Below are positions 26,878-38,200 of a stretch of DNA of 64,000 nucleotides, one piece after another. A program made the position numbers and the translations under genes. Source of the stretch: Thalassococcus sp. S3 (GTDB lineage: Bacteria; Pseudomonadota; Alphaproteobacteria; Rhodobacterales; Rhodobacteraceae); the NCBI RefSeq assembly GCF_004216475.1, contig NZ_CP022303.1, positions 1,674,001 to 1,738,000 of the forward strand, written 5' to 3'. The notes below the pieces were generated by a model. The model had not been told where the DNA came from. It was given only the letters and a program-made list of their open reading frames with translations, and ran no database searches. The stretch's first letter is position 1. Every line of letters starts with the position of its first letter.

Positions 26878-28044
26878 ATGACGGAAATGGTCTATGGCGC
26901 GGTCCCGATGCGGGATGGCGAGCCTGTACTTCCAAAATGGTGGCGCACGATCGACAAATGGTCGGTCTCCTGTGTGCTGATCCTGTTTGCAATCGGTCTT
27001 TTGCTGGGTCTCGCCGCCTCGCCGCCTCTGGCTGCGCGCAACGGGTTCGAACCGTTTCACTATGTCCAGAGACAGGCAATCTTTGGCGGTGCGGCTCTGA
27101 TCGCGATGATCCTGACGTCAATGATGTCGCCGACGCTTGTGCGCCGTCTCGCGGTTCTGGGCTTTCTGGCCGCTTTTGTCGCGCTTGCCTTTCTGCCGCT
27201 CTTTGGCACTGATTTCGGCAAGGGTGCTGTGCGATGGTACAGCCTTGGCTTTGCCTCGATCCAGCCGTCGGAGTTTCTGAAACCGGGCTTTGTGGTCGTT
27301 GCGGCCTGGATGCTGGCGGCGAGCCAGCAGATCAACGGCCCTCCGGGCACGGCATGGTCTTTTGCGCTCTGCATTTCCATCGTGCTGATGCTGGCGCTGC
27401 AACCGGATTTCGGACAGGCAGCGCTTGTCCTCTTTGGTTGGGGCGTGATGTATTTCGTGGCGGGTGCGTCAATGATCCTTCTGGTCGGAATGGCCGCGAT
27501 GGTGGTGCTGGCGGGCACCCTGGCCTATGCCAATTCGGAACATTTCGCCCGGCGGATCGACGGCTTTCTCAGCCCCGATGTCGATCCAACCACGCAGTTG
27601 GGATATGCCACCAATGCGATCCGCGAAGGCGGGCTTTTCGGCGTGGGTGTGGGGGAGGGGCAGGTGAAATGGTCTTTGCCCGACGCGCATACCGACTTTA
27701 TCGTGGCCGTGGCGGCCGAGGAATACGGGCTGATCCTCGTCCTTGTGATCATCGCGCTTTATGCGAGCATCGTGGTGCGGTCGCTCCTGCGTCTGATCCG
27801 CGAGCGTGATCCCTTCGTGCGGCTGGCCGGGACGGGACTGGCCTGCATGTTCGGTGTTCAAGCGATGATCAATATGGGCGTTGCGGTGCGGCTTTTGCCC
27901 GCCAAGGGCATGACGCTGCCCTTTGTCAGCTACGGCGGTTCGTCCCTGATCGCGGGCGGTATCGCGGTGGGCATGCTTCTGGCCTTCACCCGGACGCGGG
28001 CGCAGGGAGAGATTGGCGATATTCTGAGGGGGCGTGTGGGATGA
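26878..28044 (+). CDS. ftsW: lipid II polymerase FtsW (SEDS family)
   Basis: The 388-residue SEDS protein has about ten membrane segments and is the septal glycosyltransferase partner of FtsI. Signatures: [43 protein letters not shown] and [18 protein letters not shown]. The start is the ATG at 26,878 ([10 protein letters not shown]); the frame is open to 26,599 but that part overlaps the divergent flavoprotein gene. The promoter must therefore lie in the 130 bases between the two genes or further upstream. The stop overlaps murG. Confidence 0.94.
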   Translation: MTEMVYGAVPMRDGEPVLPKWWRTIDKWSVSCVLILFAIGLLLGLAASPPLAARNGFEPFHYVQRQAIFGGAALIAMILTSMMSPTLVRRLAVLGFLAAFVALAFLPLFGTDFGKGAVRWYSLGFASIQPSEFLKPGFVVVAAWMLAASQQINGPPGTAWSFALCISIVLMLALQPDFGQAALVLFGWGVMYFVAGASMILLVGMAAMVVLAGTLAYANSEHFARRIDGFLSPDVDPTTQLGYATNAIREGGLFGVGVGEGQVKWSLPDAHTDFIVAVAAEEYGLILVLVIIALYASIVVRSLLRLIRERDPFVRLAGTGLACMFGVQAMINMGVAVRLLPAKGMTLPFVSYGGSSLIAGGIAVGMLLAFTRTRAQGEIGDILRGRVG

Positions 28045-29138
28045 CCCAACCCCTGCTTCTCATCGCGGCGGGCGGCACGGGCGGGCATATGTTCCCGGCC
28101 CAGGCTCTGGCCGAGGCGATGTTGCGCAAGGGCTGGCGGGTTCAGCTTTCCACCGATGCGCGGGGCGCGCGCTATACGGGCGGTTTTCCCCATTCGACCG
28201 AGATGACGCAGGTCTCCAGCGCGACATTCGCGCGCGGTGGCCTTTTGGCCAAGGCGATGGTGGCGCCGCGTATTCTTGCAGGCGTGTTGCGTGCGGTGAT
28301 GCGCTTTCGCAGGGATCAGCCAACCGTCGTCGTGGGGTTTGGCGGCTATCCGACCATCCCCGCCATGAGCGCTGCCTGGCTCTTGCGACTGCCGCGCATG
28401 ATCCATGAGCAGAACGGTGTGCTGGGACGGGTCAATCAGGTCTTTGCCAAGCGTGTGCATCAGGTGGCCTGCGGCGTCTGGCCAACCGAACTGCCGATCA
28501 CCGCGCGTGGGTTGCATGTGGGCAATCCGGTGCGCGGCGCGGTGCTTGACCGTGCGGGCGCACCCTATACGCCGCCCGGAGATTACCCGATGAACATACT
28601 GGTGATGGGCGGCAGCCAGGGCGCGCGCGTGCTTAGCGATGTCGTGCCGGCAGCCCTGACCCGCCTGCCGGACGAGCTCCGCCAGCATATCCGCGTCAGC
28701 CATCAGGCCCGCGACGAAGATCACGCACGGGTGACGCAATTCTATGTCGAACACGGGATCCCGGCGGATGTTCAGCCCTTCTTTCACGATGTGCCGGCCC
28801 GCATGGCCGAGGCGCAGCTTGTCGTGTCACGCTCTGGGGCGTCATCGGTGGCCGATCTGTCGGTGATCGGGCGCCCCGCCATCCTGATCCCCTATGCCGC
28901 CGCCGCGGGCGATCACCAGACCGCCAATGCCCGCAGCCTTGTTGACGCAGGGGCCGCGATCCTGATCCCCGAAAGCGCCCTTGACGCCGACAGCCTCGCG
29001 GCGCAAATGGCGACAATTCTGACCCAACCGCAAGCGGCCCTGCATATGGCGAACGCGGCACTTGGCGCTGGCGCGCCCGATGCCACCGAGCGCCTGGCCG
29101 CCCTTGTCGAAGAGCTCGCCGCAAAGGAGCCGTCATGA
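28041..29138 (+). CDS. murG: UDP-GlcNAc:lipid I N-acetylglucosaminyltransferase
   Basis: The 365-residue GT28 enzyme makes lipid II on the cytoplasmic face. Motifs: [17 protein letters not shown] at residues 8-24, the [12 protein letters not shown] loop, [22 protein letters not shown] in the C-terminal domain and [28 protein letters not shown] overlaps couple it to ftsW and murC. Confidence 0.96.
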   Translation: MTQPLLLIAAGGTGGHMFPAQALAEAMLRKGWRVQLSTDARGARYTGGFPHSTEMTQVSSATFARGGLLAKAMVAPRILAGVLRAVMRFRRDQPTVVVGFGGYPTIPAMSAAWLLRLPRMIHEQNGVLGRVNQVFAKRVHQVACGVWPTELPITARGLHVGNPVRGAVLDRAGAPYTPPGDYPMNILVMGGSQGARVLSDVVPAALTRLPDELRQHIRVSHQARDEDHARVTQFYVEHGIPADVQPFFHDVPARMAEAQLVVSRSGASSVADLSVIGRPAILIPYAAAAGDHQTANARSLVDAGAAILIPESALDADSLAAQMATILTQPQAALHMANAALGAGAPDATERLAALVEELAAKEPS

Positions 29139-30541
29139 CCCCAGCCACCAAACTTCCCGGCGATGTCGGGCCCATCCATTTCGTTGGGATCGGCGGGATC
29201 GGCATGTCGGGCATTGCCGAGGTCCTTTTGAACCACGGATACGTGGTGCAGGGCAGCGATCTGAAAGCGTCCAAGATCACCGAGCGTCTGGCCGATCTGG
29301 GCGCGCATATCTTCGTGGGCCAAGAGGCTCGAAACCTCGAAGATGCCGAGGTTGTCGTGATCTCATCCGCGATCAAGCCGGGCAATGCCGAGCTTGACGA
29401 GGCGCGCCGGCGGGGTTTGCCGGTGGTAAGACGGGCCGAGATGCTGGCCGAACTGATGCGCCTCAAGTCGAACATCGCCGTTGCGGGAACCCACGGCAAA
29501 ACCACGACCACCACGATGGTGGCCACCTTGCTTGATGCGGGAAATTTCGACCCGACCGTGGTTAATGGCGGGATCATTCATGCGTACGGGTCCAACGCAC
29601 GAATGGGGCAAGGCGAATGGATGGTGGTAGAGGCCGATGAAAGCGACGGCACCTTCAACCGCCTGCCTGCAACCATCGCCATCGTGACCAATATCGACCC
29701 CGAGCATATGGAGCATTGGGGCACCGAAGAGAACCTGCATCAGGGGTTTCTGGACTTCGTTTCCAACATACCTTTCTACGGCCTCGCCGTGTGCTGCACG
29801 GACGATCCGGACGTTCAAACGCTGGTGGGCAAGATCTCCGACAGACGTGTGGTCACCTACGGCTTCAACGCGCAGGCCGATGTGCGGGCGGTCAATCTGC
29901 GCTATGAACGGGGTGTCGCCTATTTCGACATCGCCCTGCAGAACGACGAGATGGTGATCGAGGGGTGCTCTTTGCCGATGCCGGGCGATCACAACGTGTC
30001 GAATGCCTTGTCGGCGGTCGCGGTTGCGCGTCATCTCGGCATGAAGGCCAGCGAGATCCGCGACGCATTGGCCGGGTTCGGAGGGGTCAACCGCCGTTTC
30101 ACGCGCGTGGGCGAAGTTGACGGCGTGGCGATCATCGACGATTACGGGCATCACCCGGTGGAGATTGCCGCCGTGCTGAAAGCGGCGCGCCAGGCCACCG
30201 ACGGCCGGGTGATCGCCGTGCATCAGCCGCATCGCTACACACGTCTCAGCTCTCTCTTCGAGGACTTCTGTTCGTGCTTCAACGAAGCGGATGTTGTCGC
30301 AATCGCCGAGGTCTTCGCGGCGGGGGAGGATCCCATTCCCGGCGCCTCCCGGGATGATCTGGTGTCGGGCCTGATCCGGCACGGCCATCGCCATGCCCGT
30401 GCGATCATGTCCGAAGACGATCTGGAGCGTCTGGTGCGGGAACAGGCCCGGCCCGGCGACATGGTGGTCTGTCTGGGGGCGGGGACGATCAGTGCATGGG
30501 CGAATAACCTGCCCGCACGCCTTGGCAAGAACGCGGCTTGA
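29135..30541 (+). CDS. murC: UDP-MurNAc:L-alanine ligase
   Basis: The 468-residue first Mur ligase shows the [14 protein letters not shown] nucleotide loop near the N-terminus, [12 protein letters not shown] for [12 protein letters not shown], the [13 protein letters not shown] signature and a C-terminal [10 protein letters not shown] with HQPHRYTR. It overlaps murG by four bases and is followed 61 bases later by the DUF2484 gene. Confidence 0.96.
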   Translation: MTPATKLPGDVGPIHFVGIGGIGMSGIAEVLLNHGYVVQGSDLKASKITERLADLGAHIFVGQEARNLEDAEVVVISSAIKPGNAELDEARRRGLPVVRRAEMLAELMRLKSNIAVAGTHGKTTTTTMVATLLDAGNFDPTVVNGGIIHAYGSNARMGQGEWMVVEADESDGTFNRLPATIAIVTNIDPEHMEHWGTEENLHQGFLDFVSNIPFYGLAVCCTDDPDVQTLVGKISDRRVVTYGFNAQADVRAVNLRYERGVAYFDIALQNDEMVIEGCSLPMPGDHNVSNALSAVAVARHLGMKASEIRDALAGFGGVNRRFTRVGEVDGVAIIDDYGHHPVEIAAVLKAARQATDGRVIAVHQPHRYTRLSSLFEDFCSCFNEADVVAIAEVFAAGEDPIPGASRDDLVSGLIRHGHRHARAIMSEDDLERLVREQARPGDMVVCLGAGTISAWANNLPARLGKNAA

Positions 30542-30602
30542 TGTGGCTTTGGTCCATCACGCGACCTCCACCGTGCCGGCCCTTTGAGCGGGCCGCGCTC
30601 CC

Positions 30603-30857
30603 ATGCTGAGCGTGTCTCTCGTCCTTGCGGCCATCTGGGTGCTTCTGGCCAGTGTTCTGGCGATGTTGCCGAGTCGCGATAACCACTGGCGGCGGGCTTA
30701 CATTTTGATCGCGATTGGCGTTCCCGTGTTGGGCTTTGTCATTTACCAGAACGGTCCCTGGTGGGGTCTGGCGGTTCTGCTGGCGGGCATGTCGATATTG
30801 CGTTGGCCGGTCATCTATCTGGGTCGCTGGCTGCGGGGACGGCTGCGACGGGACTGA
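30603..30857 (+). CDS. DUF2484 small membrane protein
   Basis: The 84-residue protein has three hydrophobic segments (about 3-22, 33-48 and 53-72) and a basic C-terminus (GRWLRGRLRRD). Its sequence and position between murC and murB match DUF2484, a family I know only from Rhodobacteraceae dcw clusters. The function is unknown; conservation of position suggests a link with precursor synthesis or division, which is inference. Confidence 0.8.
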   Translation: MLSVSLVLAAIWVLLASVLAMLPSRDNHWRRAYILIAIGVPVLGFVIYQNGPWWGLAVLLAGMSILRWPVIYLGRWLRGRLRRD

Positions 30858-30933
30858 GCGCGGACCTTTTGAGCGGTTGCTTTTCGTCCGGGGCGGGGGC
30901 ACATGAGGCAAAAAGCCGATCCGGAGCAGAGCG

Positions 30934-31863
30934 ATGCCTGACATTCCAAACCATTATGCAGGACGTCTGACCAGGGACAAACCTCTGAGCGAGCTGACCT
31001 GGCTTCGCGTGGGCGGGCCGGCGGATTGGCTTTATCAGCCCGCCGATCTCGACGACCTCTCCCGGTTTCTGCAAAGCCTCGATCCGGCGATACCGGTTTT
31101 TCCAATTGGTGTCGGGTCCAATCTGATCGTCCGCGACGGGGGCGTGCGGGCGCTTGTCGTCCGCCTGGGCCGCGCGTTCAACGGGATCGAGGTCGAGGGC
31201 GATATCGTCCGGGCAGGGGCTGCAGCTTTGGACGCCCATGTCGCCAGAAAGGCCGCTGATGCGGGTCTGGATCTTAGCTTTTTGCGCACGATCCCTGGCT
31301 CTATCGGCGGGGCCGTACGGATGAATGCCGGATGCTACGGGACCTATATGGCTGATGTTCTGATCGAAGCGCGGGCTGTCACAAGAGGCGGCGACAGGCT
31401 CACGCTGACACCTGACGACCTGCAATTCGGCTATCGTCAGTCCAGCCTGCCGGAGGGCGCGATACTGGTCGAGGCGACGATGCGGGGCCCGAAGGCCCCG
31501 AAAGAGGAGCTTTACGCGCGCATGGCCGAGCAGCTTGCCAAACGGGACGCGACCCAGCCCACCAAGGACCGCTCAGCCGGTTCGACCTTCCGCAACCCGG
31601 CCGGGTTCAGCTCGACCGGACGCGCGGACGACGTGCACGATCTCAAGGCCTGGAAGGTGATTGATACGGCAGGTTTACGCGGTGCGCGCCAGGGTGGTGC
31701 CCAGATGAGCGAGAAGCACTCGAACTTTCTGATCAATACCGGTTCGGCAACGGCGGCCGATCTTGAAGGATTGGGCGAGGAGGTGCGAAAAAAGGTTTAC
31801 GAGTCCAGTGGCATAACGCTAGAATGGGAAATCATGCGCGTCGGTGAACCGGCGCAAGAATAA
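30934..31863 (+). CDS. murB: UDP-N-acetylenolpyruvoylglucosamine reductase
   Basis: The 309-residue FAD enzyme makes UDP-MurNAc with NADPH. Motifs: [26 protein letters not shown] and [21 protein letters not shown] for FAD. The proton-donor Ser is in SAGSTFRNP (about residue 210), followed by [19 protein letters not shown]. The ATG at 30,934 has GGAGCAG about 7 bases upstream. Confidence 0.95.
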   Translation: MPDIPNHYAGRLTRDKPLSELTWLRVGGPADWLYQPADLDDLSRFLQSLDPAIPVFPIGVGSNLIVRDGGVRALVVRLGRAFNGIEVEGDIVRAGAAALDAHVARKAADAGLDLSFLRTIPGSIGGAVRMNAGCYGTYMADVLIEARAVTRGGDRLTLTPDDLQFGYRQSSLPEGAILVEATMRGPKAPKEELYARMAEQLAKRDATQPTKDRSAGSTFRNPAGFSSTGRADDVHDLKAWKVIDTAGLRGARQGGAQMSEKHSNFLINTGSATAADLEGLGEEVRKKVYESSGITLEWEIMRVGEPAQE

Positions 31864-31938
31864 ATAGCCGAAACTGGCGTCCAAACAGGCACATTTCCAA
31901 ATCAGGCCGGCAAGGCCGTGGAAGGGCGCCGCCTCGGT

Positions 31939-32913
31939 ATGGCGGATGACAACAAGGGACCGTTCAAAGGTCCCGGTACATTTGAGGCACGTGTGGGTCA
32001 GTCGAGCAGGACATACCCAAAGGTTGCGGTACTCATGGGCGGCCCCTCGGCCGAGCGTGAGGTATCGCTCGTCACCGGGCGCGAATGCGCAGCGGCCTTG
32101 CGTGGCGAGGGGTACGACGTGGTCGAGATCCACGCCGGGCCCGATCTTTGTGCCGATCTTGCACAGGCAGCCCCCGATGCCGTCTTCAACGCGCTTCACG
32201 GACGCTGGGGCGAGGATGGCTGCGTGCAGGGCATGCTGGAATGGATGGGTCTGCCCTATTCGCATTCCGGCGTTCTGGCCTCCGCACTCGCCATGGACAA
32301 GGACCGCAGCAAGGCCGCCTTCGCGGCGGAAGGGTTGCCCATCGCTGCATCGGGCCTCTTCGACAAGGATCAGGTGATGGCCAGCCATGTCATAACGCCT
32401 CCCTACGTCGTCAAACCGAACAACGAAGGGTCGAGCGTCGGCGTCTATCTGGTCCATGAAGCGGCGAACGGCCCGCCGCAACTTTCCTCGGAGATGCCGC
32501 AGACCGTCATGGTCGAAGCGTTCATAGCCGGGCGCGAGTTGACCGTGACGGTGATGGGCGACCGGGCCCTGACGGTCACGGAAATCCAGACCGATGGCTG
32601 GTACGATTACGACGCCAAATACAAACCCGGCGGATCCCGTCACGTCGTCCCTGCGGATATCCCCGCGGATGTCTTCGATCTTTGCCTCGATTATGCCCGT
32701 CGGGCACATGTGGCGCTGGGATGTCGTGGCGTCTCTCGCACCGATTTCCGCTGGGATGAGGCCTTGGGCGCTGATGGTCTGTATCTTCTGGAAACCAACA
32801 CGCAGCCGGGCATGACGCCCACATCGCTCACCCCCGAACAGGCGGCGGCATGCGGTTACTCTTTCGGCGAGTTCTGCGCCTGGATCGTTGAGGATGCATC
32901 ATGCAACAGGTAG
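31939..32913 (+). CDS. ddl: D-alanine--D-alanine ligase
   Basis: ATP-grasp enzyme joining two D-alanines for MurF. Motifs: [16 protein letters not shown] near the start, [33 protein letters not shown] and [12 protein letters not shown] (metal and product loop). The start is uncertain: ATG at 31,939 gives 324 residues with about 28 before the conserved core; GTG at 31,918 and GTG at 31,993 are alternatives, and none has a convincing ribosome site. The 3' end overlaps ftsQ by 13 bases in another frame, so the two are probably coupled. Confidence 0.92.
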   Translation: MADDNKGPFKGPGTFEARVGQSSRTYPKVAVLMGGPSAEREVSLVTGRECAAALRGEGYDVVEIHAGPDLCADLAQAAPDAVFNALHGRWGEDGCVQGMLEWMGLPYSHSGVLASALAMDKDRSKAAFAAEGLPIAASGLFDKDQVMASHVITPPYVVKPNNEGSSVGVYLVHEAANGPPQLSSEMPQTVMVEAFIAGRELTVTVMGDRALTVTEIQTDGWYDYDAKYKPGGSRHVVPADIPADVFDLCLDYARRAHVALGCRGVSRTDFRWDEALGADGLYLLETNTQPGMTPTSLTPEQAAACGYSFGEFCAWIVEDASCNR

Positions 32914-33770
32914 AGCATCGCCCGGATCCGGCCCCTTCGCGCCTGCATTACCGAATGCAGCGCTGGATGCTCACGCCGGGCATTCGCCTGATGCTCCGGG
33001 CCGGTTTGCCCTTTTGCATCACGTTCCTGCTCGCCTCTGCCTGGCTGGCCAACGAAGAGAACAGAGACCGAATCAATCTGGCCTTTGTCGACCTGAAGGC
33101 CAGCATCCAGGAACGGCCCGAATTCATGGTCAACCTGATGGCCATCGACGGGGCCGGTCGGGATGTGTCGGAAGATATTCGCGAGGTGCTGCCGCTCGAC
33201 TTTCCGATAAGCTCTTTCGATCTGGACCTGGAAAACGTGCGCAACACGATCACCGGCCTCGATCCGGTTCGCGATGCCAGCGTGCGGATCCGTCCGGGCG
33301 GCGTGCTTCAGATCGATGTCACTGAACGCGTGCCAGCGTTGCTCTGGCGGACGCGCGACGGGCTGGAAGTGCTCGATCCCGAAGGCGTGCATGTGGGGAT
33401 GGTCCCGCACCGGGCCGAACGTCCTGATCTTCCCTTGATCGCCGGCGACGGGGCGGACGGGCATGTAGAGGAAGCTATCGCGATCTTTGCAGCCGCCGAG
33501 CCGCTTGGCTCGCGGCTCAGGGGGCTGGTCCGGATTGGAGAGCGGCGCTGGGACGTCGTTCTTGATCGCAATCAGCGCATACTTCTGCCCGAGGACGGGG
33601 CGGTACAGGCATTGGAGCGGGTGATCACCCTCAGCGAGGCAGATGACATGTTGGAGCGCGACGTGGCTGTCGTGGATATGCGGCTGTCCGCGCGCCCGAC
33701 CCTGCAAATGACCGATGCCGCCCTAAAGGACTGGTGGCGGATCCGGGCGATCAATGGCGGCGGGCAATAA
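32901..33770 (+). CDS. ftsQ: cell division protein FtsQ
   Basis: The 289-residue bitopic protein has a cytoplasmic N-terminus of about 30 residues and a transmembrane helix near 34-51 ([16 protein letters not shown]). A POTRA-like domain follows ([34 protein letters not shown] split over beta strands) with the FtsQ motif [11 protein letters not shown]. It recruits FtsL/FtsB. The ATG lies inside the end of ddl. Confidence 0.9.
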   Translation: MQQVEHRPDPAPSRLHYRMQRWMLTPGIRLMLRAGLPFCITFLLASAWLANEENRDRINLAFVDLKASIQERPEFMVNLMAIDGAGRDVSEDIREVLPLDFPISSFDLDLENVRNTITGLDPVRDASVRIRPGGVLQIDVTERVPALLWRTRDGLEVLDPEGVHVGMVPHRAERPDLPLIAGDGADGHVEEAIAIFAAAEPLGSRLRGLVRIGERRWDVVLDRNQRILLPEDGAVQALERVITLSEADDMLERDVAVVDMRLSARPTLQMTDAALKDWWRIRAINGGGQ

Positions 33771-33797
33771 CAAGAAGACCAAGGCGGGCAAACGAAG

Positions 33798-35132
33798 ATG
33801 ACCGATCTCTATCAATCCCAACGGGCGATGCGGCAGATGCGCAAACAGGCGCTGCAACGCGGTGTTGTGGCGATCCTGGACGTAGGCAGCTCCAAGATTG
33901 CCTGTCTGGTGCTGCGCTTCGACGGGTCGGGCCGGCTGGATGAAGACGCAGAGATCGGCTCGCTTGCCGGCCAGACGGGATTTCGCGTTGTTGGGGCGGC
34001 GACCACCCGGTCGCGCGGCGTTCAGTTCGGCGAAGTGACCGCCATGCAAGAGACAGAGCGCGCGATCCGCACAGCGCTTCAGGCGGCCCAAAAAATGGCC
34101 AATATTCGCGTTGATCACGTGATCGCATGCTTTTCGGGGGCCAATCCGCGGTCCTACGGTCTTGATGCACAGATTGATCTGAGCGGTCAGGTGGTCAGTG
34201 AACAGGAAGTGGCCCATGTTCTCGCGGACTGCCAGGTGCCGGAATTCGGCGCGGGCCGGGAGGTGCTGCACGCGCAACCCGTGAATTTCGCCATCGATCA
34301 TCGATCCGGCCTTTCCGACCCGAGGGGACAGCTGGGCCAGCAGCTTTCGGTGGACATGCACATGCTGACCGTCGATGCGGATGCGATCCAGAACCTGGCG
34401 CATTGTATCAAGCGGTGTGATCTTGAACTCGCGGGCATCGCCTCTTCGGCCTACGTATCGGGCATCGCCTCTCTGGTCGAAGACGAACAGGAGCTGGGGG
34501 CGGCCTGCATCGACCTGGGCGGCGGGGCCACCGGTGTTTCTATCTTCATGAAAAAGCATATGATCTACGCCGACAGCGTGCGCATGGGCGGAGATCACGT
34601 CACAGGTGACATCTCGATGGGTCTGCAGGTGCCGACCGCCAATGCCGAGCGCATCAAAACCTTTTACGGCGGTGTGCACGCGACCGGGATGGATGACCGC
34701 GAGATGATCGAGATCGGCGGCGATACCGGCGATTGGGAACACGACCGGCGCACCGTCTCACGGGCAGAATTGATCGGCATCATGCGCCCCCGTGTCGAGG
34801 AAATCCTGGAAGAGGTCCGTGCGCGTCTTGATGCCGCGGGCTTTGACCACCTGCCCAGCCAGCAAATCGTGCTGACCGGCGGTGGCAGTCAGATCCCCGG
34901 GCTCGACGGGCTGGCCTCTCGCATTCTGGGTCAACAGGTGCGGTTGGGCCGTCCATTGCGCGTTCATGGTCTGCCGCAGGCGGCCACGGGGCCTGGCTTT
35001 ACCTCCGCCGTGGGCCTCTCTCTCTTTGCGGCGAATCCCCAGGACGAATGGTGGGACTTTGAATTTCCTGCAAATCGCTATCCCGCGCGGTCCTTTCGAC
35101 GGGCCGTGAAATGGTTCCGGGACAACTGGTAG
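33798..35132 (+). CDS. ftsA: cell division protein FtsA
   Basis: The 444-residue actin-like protein anchors FtsZ to the membrane. Actin-fold motifs: VAILDVGSSKIACLV (phosphate 1), CIDLGGGATGVSIF (phosphate 2), and VLTGGGSQIPGLDGLA (adenosine). The C-terminus ends in an amphipathic membrane-targeting helix (RSFRRAVKWFRDNW). It starts 27 bases after ftsQ. The 173-base gap to ftsZ is long enough for a separate ftsZ promoter. Confidence 0.95.
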   Translation: MTDLYQSQRAMRQMRKQALQRGVVAILDVGSSKIACLVLRFDGSGRLDEDAEIGSLAGQTGFRVVGAATTRSRGVQFGEVTAMQETERAIRTALQAAQKMANIRVDHVIACFSGANPRSYGLDAQIDLSGQVVSEQEVAHVLADCQVPEFGAGREVLHAQPVNFAIDHRSGLSDPRGQLGQQLSVDMHMLTVDADAIQNLAHCIKRCDLELAGIASSAYVSGIASLVEDEQELGAACIDLGGGATGVSIFMKKHMIYADSVRMGGDHVTGDISMGLQVPTANAERIKTFYGGVHATGMDDREMIEIGGDTGDWEHDRRTVSRAELIGIMRPRVEEILEEVRARLDAAGFDHLPSQQIVLTGGGSQIPGLDGLASRILGQQVRLGRPLRVHGLPQAATGPGFTSAVGLSLFAANPQDEWWDFEFPANRYPARSFRRAVKWFRDNW

Positions 35133-35305
35133 ACGCAAGATCTTGCCGATTGTCCGAAATCCGGCGGATTGTGGCAAAAATAAGGCCATATTTTGCGGTA
35201 ATTTGGCGTTTTTTAGGTGACGTTGCGCTTGGGTCACGGTAGTCTGAGAGCGGTAGGCACAAAAAACGCCCGCATAGGCGGCAGTAACACAGGCGGACAG
35301 AGTAG

Positions 35306-36955
35306 ATGACTTTGAACCTTTCGATGCCCGGTCATGAAGACCTGAAACCCCGGATCACCGTGTTTGGCGTCGGGGGGGCAGGCGGCAATGCCGTCAACAA
35401 CATGATTGAAAAACAGCTCGACGGTGTCGACTTCGTTGTCGCCAATACCGATGCGCAGGCCCTCCAGCAAAGCTCGGCCAAGGCAAAGATACAGCTTGGC
35501 GTGAAGGTGACCGAAGGGCTGGGCGCGGGTGCGCGTGCCACGGTCGGCGCGGCCGCCGCGGAGGAGAGTATCGAGCAGATCGTCGATCATCTTGCCGGGG
35601 CGCATATGTGCTTTATCACCGCCGGTATGGGCGGTGGCACCGGAACAGGCGCTGCGCCCATCATTGCGCAAGCGGCGCGTGAGCTTGGCGTTTTGACCGT
35701 CGGCGTCGTGACGAAGCCCTTCCAGTTCGAAGGCGCCAAGCGCATGCGGCAGGCCGAGGATGGCGTGGACAGCCTGCAAAAGGTGGTCGATACCCTGATC
35801 ATCATCCCGAACCAGAACCTGTTCCGTCTGGCCAATGAGAAAACGACCTTTACCGAGGCGTTCTCGATGGCGGATGACGTGCTTTATCAAGGTGTTAAGG
35901 GTGTAACCGATCTGATGGTGAGACCCGGCCTGATCAACCTCGACTTCGCGGATGTTCGTGCCGTGATGGACGAGATGGGCAAGGCAATGATGGGCACCGG
36001 CGAAGCCGAAGGCGAAGATCGCGCCGTGCAGGCCGCCGAGAAGGCAATCGCCAATCCGCTCCTTGACGAGATTTCGCTGCGGGGCGCGAAAGGCGTGTTG
36101 ATCAACATCACCGGCGCCCACGATCTGACCCTGTTCGAATTGGACGAGGCCGCCAACCGCATCCGCGAGGAGGTGGACCCCGACGCCAACATCATCGTTG
36201 GTTCGACCCTGGATACGGGTATGGACGGCGTGATGCGTGTCAGTGTGGTCGCGACCGGCATTGACGCGACCGAGGTGCAGACCGATATCCCCGTTCCGCG
36301 CCGCTCTCTCGCCAGCCCGTTGAGGCAGGCCGCTGAGACACCGGCCGCTCCAGAGGCTGCGATGTACGAAGAGCCCGCAGTCAGCCCCGTGGCCGCTGCA
36401 GCGGAAGAACCCTCGCTCTTCACAGCGGCGCCGGAAGAGGTCACTGAAGTGGCCCAGGCCAACATGTTCGAGCCGGAAGCGCCCGAGACAACGGTTGCCG
36501 ATGATGACGGGTTGCCACCGCCGGCTTATCAGCCGCAAGTGGCCGCGTTCCAACCTCAACCAGATGCGCTTGAGGCAGAACCGGAGACCTTCGTGGCACC
36601 AAAACCGCCAGCGCCGGGCACACCTTCCCCCGAAGCGCTTGAGCGTCTGAGAGCCGCCGCGCAAAAGGTGCCGGCTGCCGCGCCGCCAGCCGCAGCGGTT
36701 GCGTCCTCCGCGCAACCCGCCGCCGAAGGGGAGGAGCCCGCGCACGAGCGGGCACGGTTCGGGATCAACTCTCTGATCAACCGCATGACCGGCCATGCAT
36801 CCGATCAGCCCGCAGCGGCGGCACAACCCCGTCAGCAACCTGTTGTTCAACAGCCCGCGCCGCAGCCTGGCGTGGCCGCGCGTCCGCAGGCCGAGCCTGA
36901 CCCAGAGCAGGAGCGGATCGAAATCCCCGCATTCCTGCGGCGTCAAGCAAACTGA
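35306..36955 (+). CDS. ftsZ: cell division protein FtsZ
   Basis: The 549-residue tubulin-like GTPase forms the Z ring. The GTPase domain is residues 1 to about 320 with [15 protein letters not shown], the tubulin signature [10 protein letters not shown] (about 109-118) and NQNLFR. A linker of about 200 residues, rich in Ala, Pro, Glu and Gln, follows, and the protein ends in the conserved peptide [12 protein letters not shown] that binds FtsA and other partners. E. coli FtsZ has a linker near 50 residues; long linkers are usual in alphaproteobacteria. A strong terminator follows. Confidence 0.97.
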   Translation: MTLNLSMPGHEDLKPRITVFGVGGAGGNAVNNMIEKQLDGVDFVVANTDAQALQQSSAKAKIQLGVKVTEGLGAGARATVGAAAAEESIEQIVDHLAGAHMCFITAGMGGGTGTGAAPIIAQAARELGVLTVGVVTKPFQFEGAKRMRQAEDGVDSLQKVVDTLIIIPNQNLFRLANEKTTFTEAFSMADDVLYQGVKGVTDLMVRPGLINLDFADVRAVMDEMGKAMMGTGEAEGEDRAVQAAEKAIANPLLDEISLRGAKGVLINITGAHDLTLFELDEAANRIREEVDPDANIIVGSTLDTGMDGVMRVSVVATGIDATEVQTDIPVPRRSLASPLRQAAETPAAPEAAMYEEPAVSPVAAAAEEPSLFTAAPEEVTEVAQANMFEPEAPETTVADDDGLPPPAYQPQVAAFQPQPDALEAEPETFVAPKPPAPGTPSPEALERLRAAAQKVPAAAPPAAAVASSAQPAAEGEEPAHERARFGINSLINRMTGHASDQPAAAAQPRQQPVVQQPAPQPGVAARPQAEPDPEQERIEIPAFLRRQAN

Positions 36956-36977
36956 CGTCCTCACGATATGTCGATTA

Positions 36978-37002
36978 AAGCCGCCCTAGGGCGGCTTTTT
37001 TC
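36978..37002 (+). terminator. Rho-independent terminator after ftsZ
   Basis: A perfect 20-base palindrome (AAGCCGCCCT with AGGGCGGCTT, 36,978-36,997) runs into TTTT and then CCTTTTT. It begins 23 bases after the ftsZ stop and separates the division genes from lpxC. Confidence 0.9.
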
Positions 37003-37170
37003 CTTTTTAAATCAAACTCTTTCTGCAGATGCAGCGATGGGTTGCCGCTTTGTTGCATTCATGTTTCAAACCGTTGCAAAGATTGAGTTGAGCGGAACAC
37101 TTCCCCCCTTTAACCCATTAACAAAGAACGCCAAGTCAGGCGCTATGAAGCAGACCCCAAGGGGTGGAAC

Positions 37171-38094
37171 GTGCAAAATACGATAAAATCTCCGGCCTAC
37201 TTTGAAGGCGTGGGGCTACATACAGGCAAAACTGTCCGGATGGTGATCCGTCCGGCTTCTGCGGAACATGGTATCTGGTTTCGTCGCAACGATATCTCTC
37301 TGGGCGACCGGATGGTGTCGGCGATCTGGCACAATGTCGAACGGTCTCCTCTTTGCACCAAGCTGATCAATCCGGCGGGGACTTCGGTTTCGACGGTGGA
37401 ACATGTGATGGCGGCCCTTGCGGGATGCGGCATCCATAACGCGCTGATCGAACTGGATGGACCCGAAGTTCCGATACTAGACGGTTCGGCGGCCGAATTC
37501 GTTCGGGGCATCATGTCTCGCGGGATCAGGCAGCTGGCAGCGCCGGTGCGTGCGATCCAGGTGCTCAAGCCCGTTTCGGTCGAAAAGGACGGTGCGCGGG
37601 CATCGCTTATTCCGGCGGAAAAGCTGGTGATCGATTTCCACATCGACTTTGATGATGCGGCAATCGGTCAGCAGAGCCGGTCCTTGGTGATGTCCAACGG
37701 GGCCTTTGCGCGGGAATTGTGCGACAGCAGAACGTTCTGCCGTCAGGCCGATATCGACGCGATGCAGTCAAACGGTTTGGCACTGGGCGGTGCGTCCGGG
37801 ATCAATGCGGTGGTCTTTGACGGCGATGACGTTCTCAGCCCGGGCGGTCTGCGCCACCCGGATGAGCCGGTACGCCACAAGATGCTTGATGCTTTGGGTG
37901 ATCTGGCGCTGGCCGGCGGGCCGATCCTAGGCCACTATTCCGGCGTTCGCGCGGGACATTCCCTGACCAACACGTTGCTGCGGGCCTTGTTCGAAACGCC
38001 CGGCGCGGCACGTATGGTGGTTTGCGATGCCGAAAGGACGGCAAACCTGCCTGGCGTCGGATTGGCCTGGACTGAAATTCCAGAGGTTGCCTAA
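37171..38094 (+). CDS. lpxC: UDP-3-O-acyl-N-acetylglucosamine deacetylase
   Basis: The 307-residue zinc enzyme catalyses the committed step of lipid A synthesis. Motifs: GVGLHTGKTV near residue 14, TVEHVMAAL with a zinc His, LDGSAAEFVR, and the second zinc group plus catalytic base in VRHKMLDALGDL and GHYSGVRAGHSLTN. The start is GTG at 37,171, preceded by GGGGTGG. The ftsZ terminator lies between, so lpxC likely has its own promoter in the 170-base gap. Confidence 0.96.
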   Translation: MQNTIKSPAYFEGVGLHTGKTVRMVIRPASAEHGIWFRRNDISLGDRMVSAIWHNVERSPLCTKLINPAGTSVSTVEHVMAALAGCGIHNALIELDGPEVPILDGSAAEFVRGIMSRGIRQLAAPVRAIQVLKPVSVEKDGARASLIPAEKLVIDFHIDFDDAAIGQQSRSLVMSNGAFARELCDSRTFCRQADIDAMQSNGLALGGASGINAVVFDGDDVLSPGGLRHPDEPVRHKMLDALGDLALAGGPILGHYSGVRAGHSLTNTLLRALFETPGAARMVVCDAERTANLPGVGLAWTEIPEVA

Positions 38095-38200
38095 GGCCCG
38101 TCACAAGGGTTGCATAAGGCGTTTTGCACCAGAATTTATTGTGCTAGACCGATCCGAAAGCAGGGGGCTGCCCCGGCGGAAAAGATGAGGATAGGCAAGC

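Noticed and set aside
27041..27060. GGTTCGAAC resembling a tRNA T-loop
   Set aside because: It lies inside the ftsW coding sequence and no cloverleaf can be formed around it.
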